This document shows, piece after piece, positions 55,226-63,119 of a stretch of DNA of 64,000 nt. Where the stretch lies: NCBI RefSeq assembly GCF_024297145.1, contig NZ_JANCTC010000008.1, positions 1 to 64,000 on the forward strand, written 5' to 3'. Position numbers and translations under genes: made by a program. Below the pieces are notes generated by a model, which was not told where the DNA came from, ran no database searches, and saw only the letters and a list, made by a program, of their open reading frames with translations. Positions within the stretch are counted from its first letter, which is position 1; each line of letters starts with the position of its first letter. The DNA comes from Mesorhizobium sp. LMG 17147. Its GTDB lineage: Bacteria > Pseudomonadota > Alphaproteobacteria > Rhizobiales > Rhizobiaceae.

Positions 55226-56149
55226 CTATGCATGGCCGCGGGCGCGTTCGCGCAGCCGCAGCCAGTTCTTGATGAAAATGTTCGAGAGGAAATAGGTGAT
55301 CGCCCACAGGATGATCATCAGTGCTGCCGAGCGGCCGACATTGGTCGACTGGAAGAAGTTGAGATAGGCCTCCACCTGGAAGACGGTCAGCGTATCGCCC
55401 GGCCCGCCTTGGGTCATGGCGTAGATGATGTCGAACTGCTGGATTGAATCGAGCAGGCGGAACAGCGTCGCTGTCAGGATATAGGGGGTCAGCATCGGCA
55501 GGGTGATGCGGAAGAAGACGAAGCTGCGCGGCACGCCGTCGAGTGCTGCCGCCTCAAAGGGCTGCGTCGGCAGGCTGCGCAGCCCGGCAAGCAGCAGGAT
55601 CATGATGAAAGGCGTGTAGACCCAGATGTCGACAAGGACGACGGTGAGCAATGCCGTCGACGGAGACGAGGCCCAGCGGAAATCCTGCAGCCCGATCAGG
55701 CTGGCGAGATAGCTGAGCACACCGAAGCCGGGATTGGTCATCAGCTTCCACATCAGCGCGGCGAGCGCCGGCGCCGTCATCAGCGGCATCAACAGCATGA
55801 TCGAGATGAAGTTGTTTAGCGTCGAGCGCTTCTGCAGCAGCATGGCGATGCCGAGACCGAGAAGCAGCTCGAGCACGACGGTGATGCCGGCGTAGAGCAG
55901 CGAAATCTCCAGCGTATTCCAGAACTTCGGGTCGGTGAAGAAGGAGATATAGTTGTCGCCCCAGTTGAACTGCCGCGCCCAGGGTTGGCTCAACCGGTAG
56001 CGCTGGAACGAATAGACCACCGAGGTCAGGAACGGGATCAGGATTCCGATGCAGACCAGCAGGGCCGGCAGGCTGAGGAGGTAAGGCAGCACTCGCTTGC
56101 TGATCCTGAAGCCCGACGGCCTGTTTCTTTGTATTGTCGCCGCAGTCAT
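55226..56149 (-). CDS. mptB: polyol ABC transporter permease, MptB-like
   Basis: A 307-residue MalF-like permease with about six helices. The EAA-type loop is near residue 215 (EAAALDGVPRSFVFFRITLP region). The ATG at 56149 is chosen because GGAG lies seven bases upstream; an in-frame ATG at 56164 has poor spacing. It follows the binding-protein gene after a 150-base gap that carries two stem-loops. Confidence 0.85.
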   Translation of the reverse strand: MTAATIQRNRPSGFRISKRVLPYLLSLPALLVCIGILIPFLTSVVYSFQRYRLSQPWARQFNWGDNYISFFTDPKFWNTLEISLLYAGITVVLELLLGLGIAMLLQKRSTLNNFISIMLLMPLMTAPALAALMWKLMTNPGFGVLSYLASLIGLQDFRWASSPSTALLTVVLVDIWVYTPFIMILLLAGLRSLPTQPFEAAALDGVPRSFVFFRITLPMLTPYILTATLFRLLDSIQQFDIIYAMTQGGPGDTLTVFQVEAYLNFFQSTNVGRSAALMIILWAITYFLSNIFIKNWLRLRERARGHA

Positions 56150-56181
56150 CTGCTGCTCCGTCATCCTGTTGCTTCGCCGTC

Positions 56182-56291
56182 CCGGCCGCCCAAGGGAGCA
56201 AGGCGGCCGGTCGGGCGAGCAGGCGGCACCTTTCGGGACCGCGTCGCAAACGATCACATCTCAAAGGCTGGCCCGCGACGGGCCAGCCTTT
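56182..56291 (-). other. two intercistronic stem-loops between mptA and mptB
   Basis: The first transcribed is a perfect 13-base stem with a 3-base loop at 56263-56291 (AAAGGCTGGCCCG and its complement). The second is a 9-base stem, CCGGCCGCC with GGCGGCCGG, at 56182-56210. No T-run follows on the minus strand. In many importers such hairpins protect the binding-protein mRNA or slow read-through, so that MptA is made in excess. That role is inferred. Confidence 0.75.
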
Positions 56292-56299
56292 GCCGCGCC

Positions 56300-57745
56300 T
56301 TAGCCGAGCCCGGCTTCCTTGAGCTGGCCGTTGATGCTCTCGGCCAGCTTGTCGAGGCCCTCGTCGACCGGCACTTCCTTGGCCACCATCTTCTGCAGCG
56401 TCGCCGCCCATTCGGTGGTGAGATCGAAGAACAGCGGCTGCGGAGTGAACTTGATGCTGGCGCCCGGTGCCGAGACGTCGAACATCTCGACATAACCGGG
56501 ATAACTCTTGTTCAACTTGTCCCGGAACATCTGGTCGTTCCAGACCGACTGGCGGACCGGATTGACGAAGTCCATCTTGGTCGCACCGAACAGTGCATGC
56601 TCGGGTCCGGATGCCCATTGCATGAAGTACCAGGTGGCGTCCTTGTCCTTGGAGAAGTTGGACATCGACAGCGACCAGATCCAGATATTGGGCGTCGGTG
56701 CCTTGGCGGCGGGATTGGCCTTGAACGCCGCGAAGGCGAGCTTGCCGGCCATCTTGTTATCGCCGCCATTCATGAAGTAGCCGAGAATGTCGGCATCGTA
56801 GATCATCGCCGAGGCGCCTGCACCGAGATCGGTGCCGACCTGGTACCAGGTGTAGGTCGACCAGTCCTTCGGGCCGCTCTCCTGAATCATCTGGACCCAC
56901 TGTTTGTGGAAAGCCTTGGATTCGGCGGTGCTCATCGCGGCCGACAGCTTGCCGTCAGCCGAGACGTTCAGGTCCTTCTGGTCGAAATTGGCGTAGGCCG
57001 ACAGGAAGCCCGGGTGGATCGTTGCCCAGGAGCGCGAGCCGCGCACGCCGATGCCGTAGACGCCACCGCCGACGTCCTTGGTGAGCTTCGCCGCCGTAGC
57101 GACCATCTCATCCATATTGCCGGGAACGCTGACGCCGACCTTGTCGAACATGCCCTTGTTGTAGGTGATGTTGTTCTGTTCGAAACCCCACGGAATGCAC
57201 CACTGCTTGGCGTCGTCGGAACCGAGCACTCCGCCAGGCTGGCCGTTCCAGGCGCAGGACTTCCTGACGCCGGGCAGGAAGTCGTCCCAGGCATATTTCG
57301 GGTTGGTCTTGGCCGGATCCTTGATCCATTCGTTGAGGTCGGTGATCCAGCCGGCCGGGCCGTAGGTCCAGGTCATGTAGGCGCCCGTCATGAAAGCATC
57401 GTATTCGGGCGAGCTGGCCGACAGCGCGGCGGTAACCTTGTCGAAATAGACGTCTTCGGGGAACACGTCATAGACGACATTCATGCCGGTCAACTGCTTG
57501 AAATTGTCGAGGTTGGCGATCATCGCATCGGCGTAAGGATGCTTGTTGAGCAACAGCTTGATGGTCTTGCCCTTATGCGCCTGCCAGTCGAAATCAGCCG
57601 CCAGGGCGCGGGTCTGCCCGAAATTGAGCAGTGTGCCGGCGGTGCTGGCGGCAAGGCCCATTGCACCGAGGCCCTTGATCAGCCCACGGCGGTCGACTTG
57701 TCCACGCAGGAACGCGTCGATGAGGTCTTTCTCTTTCTCATGCAT
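56300..57745 (-). CDS. mptA: polyol ABC transporter periplasmic binding protein, MptA-like
   Basis: A 481-residue extracellular solute-binding protein of the sugar/polyol type. The N terminus holds a twin-arginine signal (DRRGLIKGLGAMG near residue 18) and a cleavage site after an ALA near 49, suggesting Tat export of a folded protein. It is the first transporter gene after eryD. The 44-base gap to eryD suggests one operon. Substrate is inferred to be erythritol or a related polyol. Confidence 0.86.
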   Translation of the reverse strand: MHEKEKDLIDAFLRGQVDRRGLIKGLGAMGLAASTAGTLLNFGQTRALAADFDWQAHKGKTIKLLLNKHPYADAMIANLDNFKQLTGMNVVYDVFPEDVYFDKVTAALSASSPEYDAFMTGAYMTWTYGPAGWITDLNEWIKDPAKTNPKYAWDDFLPGVRKSCAWNGQPGGVLGSDDAKQWCIPWGFEQNNITYNKGMFDKVGVSVPGNMDEMVATAAKLTKDVGGGVYGIGVRGSRSWATIHPGFLSAYANFDQKDLNVSADGKLSAAMSTAESKAFHKQWVQMIQESGPKDWSTYTWYQVGTDLGAGASAMIYDADILGYFMNGGDNKMAGKLAFAAFKANPAAKAPTPNIWIWSLSMSNFSKDKDATWYFMQWASGPEHALFGATKMDFVNPVRQSVWNDQMFRDKLNKSYPGYVEMFDVSAPGASIKFTPQPLFFDLTTEWAATLQKMVAKEVPVDEGLDKLAESINGQLKEAGLG

Positions 57746-57789
57746 TTCTCTTCTCCTCCACAGGGTAGTTTCAACGAAATGGTTGCCGG

Positions 57790-58764
57790 CTACCCGACCG
57801 GCGTCTGTTCCACGAGCGATCGCGCCGTCCGCTCGTCGGTTATCAAGCCTTTGAGATAGCGGCCCTCCAGCACTGATTTGATGGCACGAACCTTCACCTT
57901 GCCGCCGGCAACGGCGACAATCCTGCGGTTGCTGATGTCTTCGCGCGCCAGCGCCAGCGCCCGGTCGGAAAGCGTCGTCGCAACGGCCTTTCCCGCGTTA
58001 TCGAAGAAATGCCCGAGCAGTTCGCCGACGCCGCCATTGCGGCGGATCTCCTCCATTTCGCCCTTCTCGATCATACCGGTGGCGACAAGCGAGGCCTCAC
58101 GCTCGGCGGTGCCGATGCCGGCGATGAGCAAGTCGGCGGACTTGGCGAGGTCGAAGACATCGCTGACGCCCTTCTGCCCGAGCAACACGGTTCGATCCTC
58201 GACCGTGTTGGCGAACATCGGTACGGGCATCACATAGGCCTCCGCACCGGTCCGTTCGGCGACGCGGTGGATGACGTCATGCGGATTGGCCGAGAACTTG
58301 CGCGTCAGGCCGCCAAGCAGCGAGACGAAACGGATCCGGCCGGCCGATATGCGCGGCAGATACTCCACGCAGGCGGCAAGCGTGCGGCCGTGGCCGACGC
58401 CGATCAGCGCCTCTTCGCCGCGTTCGATCTCGCGCTTGAGAAACTGCGCGCCTGCGATGCCGAGCGCCTTGAGCGGCAGGTCTTCGGCATCGAAGTCCGG
58501 AACTACCTCGCAATAGTCGAGGCCGTAGCGGCTGGACAACTCGTCCTCAAGCTCCACGCATTCGGAGACTTCGCCGTCGATATAGACTTTGACCAGGCCT
58601 TCCTGATTGGCCTTGGTGATCAGGCGATGCGCCTTGAGGCTGGTCAGGCCGAGCCGCTTGGCGACCTCCGACTGGGTCAGGCCGCCGGCATAGTGAAGCC
58701 AGGCGGCACGGGCTGCCATACCTGTCTCATCGTCGCGCAGCAGGCCGTTGCCAAAACCAACCAT
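57790..58764 (-). CDS. eryD: SorC-family regulator, EryD-like
   Basis: A 324-residue SorC-family regulator with helix-turn-helix near residues 28-52 (LTQSEVAKRLGLTSLKAHRLI). The C-terminal sugar-binding part has GVGHGRTLAACVEY near 120 and GIGTAEREAS near 215. In Brucella and rhizobia, EryD represses the erythritol operon and responds to a pathway intermediate. Here it is the first gene of the eryD-mptABCDE-eryA... transcript, so autoregulation of the operon is expected. Confidence 0.86.
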   Translation of the reverse strand: MVGFGNGLLRDDETGMAARAAWLHYAGGLTQSEVAKRLGLTSLKAHRLITKANQEGLVKVYIDGEVSECVELEDELSSRYGLDYCEVVPDFDAEDLPLKALGIAGAQFLKREIERGEEALIGVGHGRTLAACVEYLPRISAGRIRFVSLLGGLTRKFSANPHDVIHRVAERTGAEAYVMPVPMFANTVEDRTVLLGQKGVSDVFDLAKSADLLIAGIGTAEREASLVATGMIEKGEMEEIRRNGGVGELLGHFFDNAGKAVATTLSDRALALAREDISNRRIVAVAGGKVKVRAIKSVLEGRYLKGLITDERTARSLVEQTPVG

Positions 58765-58774
58765 TTCCGCCCTT

Positions 58775-58788
58775 TGATATTTTTATCA
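58775..58788 (-). promoter_or_regulatory. TGATA-N4-TATCA site before eryD
   Basis: A short symmetric site ten bases upstream of the eryD start. Position and symmetry suit an autoregulatory operator, but arms are only five bases and AT-rich, so chance is possible. The remaining 58789-58924 bases show no other strong signal. Confidence 0.35.
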
Positions 58789-58924
58789 GTTGCTGCAAAA
58801 TTTTTCACAAGGCGTCGCGCGAGTCAAGCAACCGCTGCGTTTAAATCGCCGACCAGGAGCTTGCGGGCCGGGGTCGATAGGGCCGCTACCCAACGGGCAA
58901 GAAATCACATCGACCGCGCACCAT

Positions 58925-58969
58925 TTAAAACGTTTGCAATTTCTCTTGAAGTGATTACAAACGTTTCAA
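58925..58969. promoter_or_regulatory. two LacI-type operators upstream of the lacI-like gene
   Basis: Site 1 at 58925-58940, read on the minus strand, is ATTGCAAACGTTTTAA. Site 2 at 58954-58969 is ATTACAAACGTTTCAA. They share the LacI-family core AAACGTTT and are in opposite orientation about 29 bases apart, just before the regulator start at 58989. Autoregulation and control of the importer downstream is expected. Confidence 0.7.
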
Positions 58970-58988
58970 ACTTCGTTCGGGAGGAACG

Positions 58989-60032
58989 ATGCCGGCCCGC
59001 GTTACCACCCTCAAGGAACTTGCTGCGCAGCTCGGCCTGTCAATCACCACCGTTTCGCGGGCCCTTGCCGGCCACGAGCAGATCGCCTTGAAAACGCGCC
59101 AACGTGTCACCGAGGCCGCGCGCCTGGCCGGCTATGTGCCGAATACCGCAGCCCGCACGCTGGTCTCCGGCCGCAGCGGCTTTGTCGGCATGGTGCTGCC
59201 GATCCGCGGCCCCAATCTGGTCGATTCCTTCCTCGGCGAATTCGTCACAGGGCTCGGCGAAGGGCTGGTTTCGCACGGCTCCGACCTGATCCTGGCCGCA
59301 GCGGCGCAGGGCCAGTCGGAACTTTCCGTGCTTCGCCATGTAGTCGAATCGGGCCGCGCCGACGGGGTCGTCGTCACCCGTATCGCCGAGGTCGACGAGC
59401 GGCTTGCCTATTTGCGCCAACGCAATTTCCCGTTCGTCGCGCATGGCAGGCTGCTCGACGGCGACTTTGCCTACCATTGGCTCGATACCGATGGCGCACA
59501 TGCTTTCGGCGAAGCCTTCGACATGCTCTACGACCTCGGACACCGGCATTTCGGCCTGGTGACGATTTCCGAGCCGATGACGTTTCGCCATCTTAGGCAG
59601 GATGGGCTCGCCGCCGCGATCGCCCGCCGGGGCGATCCGTCGGTCAGGCTCGATGTGGCGACGGCGCCGCGTTTCGATCGCGGTGCCCGCACCCAGGCGA
59701 TCAACCGGCTGCTGCACGCTGCCGAGCGGCCGACGGCCATTGTCGCGTTGTTCGACGAGCTGGCGCTGACGGTCATGGAAGAGGCGGGGCGCGCCGGACT
59801 TGCCATTCCTCACGACCTGTCGGTGATCGGCTTCGACAACATAGCCGCCTCCGCCTATGCGCCGCCGGGGCTGACCACTTTCGACGCCTCGATCCGCCAG
59901 TGCGCGCGCGAGATCGGCGAGATGCTGCTGACCGTCATCGGCGACAGGCCGACCACGCCGCTGACGCGGCTGGTGCGGCCGACACTTGTCTCGCGGGCAA
60001 GCCATGGCCCGGCACCTACAGGACGGAACTGA
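58989..60032 (+). CDS. LacI-family transcriptional regulator
   Basis: A 347-residue LacI-family regulator. The helix-turn-helix TTLKELAAQLGLSITTVSRAL lies at about residues 5-25 and is followed by the hinge helix around residue 50. The C-terminal periplasmic-binding-like sensor has GFDNIAASAYAPPGLTT near 280. GGGAGGAACG precedes the ATG. It is upstream of a four-gene carbohydrate importer and likely controls it through the sites at 58925-58969. Confidence 0.9.
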   Translation: MPARVTTLKELAAQLGLSITTVSRALAGHEQIALKTRQRVTEAARLAGYVPNTAARTLVSGRSGFVGMVLPIRGPNLVDSFLGEFVTGLGEGLVSHGSDLILAAAAQGQSELSVLRHVVESGRADGVVVTRIAEVDERLAYLRQRNFPFVAHGRLLDGDFAYHWLDTDGAHAFGEAFDMLYDLGHRHFGLVTISEPMTFRHLRQDGLAAAIARRGDPSVRLDVATAPRFDRGARTQAINRLLHAAERPTAIVALFDELALTVMEEAGRAGLAIPHDLSVIGFDNIAASAYAPPGLTTFDASIRQCAREIGEMLLTVIGDRPTTPLTRLVRPTLVSRASHGPAPTGRN

Positions 60033-60068
60033 CGCCTTAGCGGCGCACAACCAGGGAGGAAGATGACG

Positions 60069-61337
60069 ATGAATGCGTTGAGGACATTGGCAGGTGCGGT
60101 GCTGGCGTTGTCGCTTGCTGCTGGCGCAGCACAAGCCCAGCAGGTGTTGTTCTGGTCGACACAGGCGCGACCAGTGGAAGAGACACAGAAGATGCGCAGC
60201 GAAGTGCTGAAGGGGTTTGACGGCCAGGTTGACTATCAGGTCGCCGAGGACGGGCCCTGGCTCACCCGCCTTCAGGCCGAACTGCAGGCCGGCTCCGGCA
60301 CCATAGGTGTGCTCGGCGGCCTGCACGGAGACTTCTCCACCGTGGGCGCGAACCTTGTCGATCTCTCTGGCGTCGATCTCGGTGGCGTCAAGGTCAACGA
60401 GACCTACAAGAAGCTCGGCATGCTCGGCACCGGCGAGCAGAAGTACCTGCCATGGATGCAGGCCACCTTTCTGATGGCGGCAAACAAACAGGCGCTGCAA
60501 TATCTGCCGGCCGGCACCGATCTCAACACCATCACTTATGACCAACTGATCGAGTGGACGAAAAACATGGCGGAAAAGACCGGTTCGCCCAAGTTCGGGT
60601 TTCCGGCCGGCCCGAAAGGGCTGAAGCATCGTTTCTTCGAGGGTTTTCTCCTTCCGTCCTATACCGGTTCGATGGTGACCAAGTTCCGCTCGGCGGAGGC
60701 CGAGACGGCGTGGAACAAATTCAAGGAGTTGTGGCAGTACACCAACCCGAATTCGACCAACTATGCCTTCATGCAGGAGCCGCTGCTGACCGGCGAAGTC
60801 TGGGTGGCATTCGACCACGTGGCGCGGCTTGCCGACGCCTTCAACCAGAAACCCAATGACTTCGTCGCCTTTCCGGCGCCGGCTGGCCCGGCAGGCCGCG
60901 GCTACATGCCGGTGGTGGCCGGTGTCGCTATCCCGAAGACCTCGCCTGACATGGACAAGGCCAAGGCGCTGGTCGCCTATATGCTGAAACCGGAAACCCA
61001 GATCGCGACGCTGAAGGCGACAAACTTCTTCCCCATCGTCGACGTCAAGCTGCCCGACGACATGCCGGCCTCGGTGAAGGCCTTCAGCCCAGTGATCGCC
61101 ACCATGACCGGAGCTCCCGATGCGTTGCCGGCGCTGCTGCCGATGGGACTTGGCGGCCTCGGCGGCAAATTCAATCAGATCTACACCGACAGCTTCGAGC
61201 GCATCGTGCTCGGCGGCGAGGATGTGCACGGCGTGCTCGACGAACAGGCGACGGCGCTGAAAGCGATCATCGAACAGGCGAAGGCGCCGTGCTGGGCGCC
61301 CGACAAGCCATCGCAAGGCGCCTGCCCGGTCGATTAG
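60069..61337 (+). CDS. carbohydrate ABC transporter binding protein
   Basis: A 422-residue MalE-like extracellular solute-binding protein. The N terminus is a Sec signal peptide ending near AQAQQ at residue 23-24. The ATG at 60069 has GGAGG nine bases upstream; the in-frame ATG at 60063 is only three bases from it. Sugar specificity is unclear. It is the first gene of an importer with two permeases and an ATPase, under a LacI regulator. Confidence 0.87.
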   Translation: MNALRTLAGAVLALSLAAGAAQAQQVLFWSTQARPVEETQKMRSEVLKGFDGQVDYQVAEDGPWLTRLQAELQAGSGTIGVLGGLHGDFSTVGANLVDLSGVDLGGVKVNETYKKLGMLGTGEQKYLPWMQATFLMAANKQALQYLPAGTDLNTITYDQLIEWTKNMAEKTGSPKFGFPAGPKGLKHRFFEGFLLPSYTGSMVTKFRSAEAETAWNKFKELWQYTNPNSTNYAFMQEPLLTGEVWVAFDHVARLADAFNQKPNDFVAFPAPAGPAGRGYMPVVAGVAIPKTSPDMDKAKALVAYMLKPETQIATLKATNFFPIVDVKLPDDMPASVKAFSPVIATMTGAPDALPALLPMGLGGLGGKFNQIYTDSFERIVLGGEDVHGVLDEQATALKAIIEQAKAPCWAPDKPSQGACPVD

Positions 61338-61348
61338 GAATCCTCCCT

Positions 61349-61380
61349 GGGCGTCCGGATTTCCAGCGCGCCGGGCGCCC
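61349..61380 (+). other. intercistronic hairpin after the binding-protein gene
   Basis: GGGCGTCCGG and CCGGGCGCCC form a 10-base stem (one G-U pair in RNA) with a 12-base loop, followed shortly by GTTTTC. It may cut or partly terminate the transcript so that the binding protein is made in excess over the permeases. Confidence 0.55.
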
Positions 61381-61413
61381 GCCCGTTTTCAAGCGTCGAA
61401 TAGAGAGCGCTCC

Positions 61414-62259
61414 ATGCACGGCAAGGCCCTTCCCTATCTGCTGCTGATGCCGGCGACGCTGTTCCTCTGCGTCTTCTTCCTCTATCCGTTCGCGCTGGTC
61501 GCCTTCGAGGCGTTCACCCGCGACGGCGGCTTTACGCTCGACAATTTCCGCACCATGGCGGGCAGCTGGAAGTTTCCGGTCACTGTCCGCAACACGCTGC
61601 TGCTGAGCGCCATCGTCGTGCCGATCCAACTGGTGATGGCGCTGCTGATGGCAACGATGGTGTCGCGGCTTGAAACCGGGCGCAGCACCGCGCTTTACAT
61701 CTTCGCTATTCCGCTCGGCATCTCCGATCTCGCCGCCGGGCTGATCTGGCTCGCCATCTTCGACCAGTCCGGCTTCCTGAACACCTTGCTCTCCAATCTC
61801 GGCGTCATCGACAGGCCGGTTATGTTTCTCGGCTACCAGAGCAAGCTGACGATCTTCATCGCCGTGGCGCTGGCCGAGATCTGGCGCGCGACCGCCATCA
61901 TGATGGTCATTCTGGTCGCCGGCATGGGGCTGATCCCCCGGGAATACTACGAGGCGGCGGAGGTTTTTGGCGCTAGCCCGTGGAAGCGCTTCATCAAGAT
62001 CACGCTGCCTCTGCTGCGCCCAAGCCTGCAGACGGCGATCATTCTGCGCGTCATCCTTGCCTTTGAAGTCTTTGCTGTGGTTGCAGCACTCGGCGGCACC
62101 AATCTGCCGGTGCTGATGGGCGAGACCTACAATTGGCAGTTCACGCTGCAGGACCGCAATGTCGCCGCCGCCATGGCGCTGTTCATCCTCGCCATCTCGA
62201 TCGGTTTCACGCTGTTCTTCCTGCGGGTGCTGCGTGTGCCGAAGGAGGCGCGGATATGA
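61414..62259 (+). CDS. carbohydrate ABC transporter permease (MalF-type)
   Basis: A 281-residue permease with about six helices. The EAA-type loop is near residue 185 (EYYEAAEVFGASPWKRFIKI region). Its stop overlaps the next permease start (ATGA). The product forms the first half of the channel. Substrate unknown. Confidence 0.88.
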   Translation: MHGKALPYLLLMPATLFLCVFFLYPFALVAFEAFTRDGGFTLDNFRTMAGSWKFPVTVRNTLLLSAIVVPIQLVMALLMATMVSRLETGRSTALYIFAIPLGISDLAAGLIWLAIFDQSGFLNTLLSNLGVIDRPVMFLGYQSKLTIFIAVALAEIWRATAIMMVILVAGMGLIPREYYEAAEVFGASPWKRFIKITLPLLRPSLQTAIILRVILAFEVFAVVAALGGTNLPVLMGETYNWQFTLQDRNVAAAMALFILAISIGFTLFFLRVLRVPKEARI

Positions 62260-63098
62260 GCACGGTCGCGGAGCTCTCGATCGCCGCGCCTGAGGCCCGC
62301 AAAGCCGGTAACTGGTTGCTGGTCGCCACCGTCATCCTGCTTTGCGTCTGGGTGCTGCTGCCGATCTATCTGTTGATCGTCAACGCGCTGTCGTCGCCGG
62401 AACAGGTGACCGCCTTTCCCAAGCGCTTCTTCCCGTCATTCGATTTCGGCAGCCTTTCTTTCTTCATCAATTTCGCCGGTGTCGCCAAGGCGCTGTGGAA
62501 CTCCGTTCTCGTCGCCACGCTGACGATGCTGCTCTCGATCGGCTTCGGCGCACCCGCGGGCTACGCGCTGTCGCGCTTCGATTTCCCAGGCAAGGAAACG
62601 TTCCGTTTCCTCGTGCTGATGACCCGCGCCTTCCCGCTGCCGCTGCTGGCGCTGCCGCTGGCGGTGATGTTCATCCGCACTGGCCTCGACGATACCGCGA
62701 TCGGGCTGGCGCTGGTCCACACCACGCTGGCGCTGCCGTTTGCGGTGCTGATCACCTTCTCGCTGTTCTCCGGCATCCCAGTCGAGCTGGAGGAAGCTGC
62801 CTGGACGCTCGGCTGCACGAGATTGCAGGCATTCCGAAAAGTCATTCTGCCGCTGGCGCTGCCGGGCATCGCGGCGTCAGCGGTGTTTGCCTTCACCATC
62901 TCCTGGAACGAGGTGTTTGCCGCCGCAGTGCTCACCATAGAGAACCGGACGCTGACCGCCTTCCTGTTGCAGAGCCTCGGCGAGTCGCCGCTCTACCTCA
63001 AATTCGCCGGCGGTGCTGCCTTGGTTATCCCGGCTCTGATCTTCATCTTCGCCGTCCGCAAATATCTGTTCGCCATGTGGGGGATCGCCAATCGATGA
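62256..63098 (+). CDS. carbohydrate ABC transporter permease (MalG-type)
   Basis: A 280-residue permease with about six helices. The EAA-type loop ELEEAAWTLGCTRLQAFRKV is near residue 175. The ATG at 62256 overlaps the upstream stop by four bases and follows GGAGG. It pairs with the 61414-62259 product. Confidence 0.88.
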   Translation: MSTVAELSIAAPEARKAGNWLLVATVILLCVWVLLPIYLLIVNALSSPEQVTAFPKRFFPSFDFGSLSFFINFAGVAKALWNSVLVATLTMLLSIGFGAPAGYALSRFDFPGKETFRFLVLMTRAFPLPLLALPLAVMFIRTGLDDTAIGLALVHTTLALPFAVLITFSLFSGIPVELEEAAWTLGCTRLQAFRKVILPLALPGIAASAVFAFTISWNEVFAAAVLTIENRTLTAFLLQSLGESPLYLKFAGGAALVIPALIFIFAVRKYLFAMWGIANR

Positions 63099-63119
63099 CG
63101 CGCACAAAAGAGAACGCCG

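Noticed and set aside
59040..61316. 758-codon minus-strand open frame opposite the LacI and binding-protein genes
   Set aside because: It spans two real plus-strand genes and their gap, and its product has no recognisable domain.
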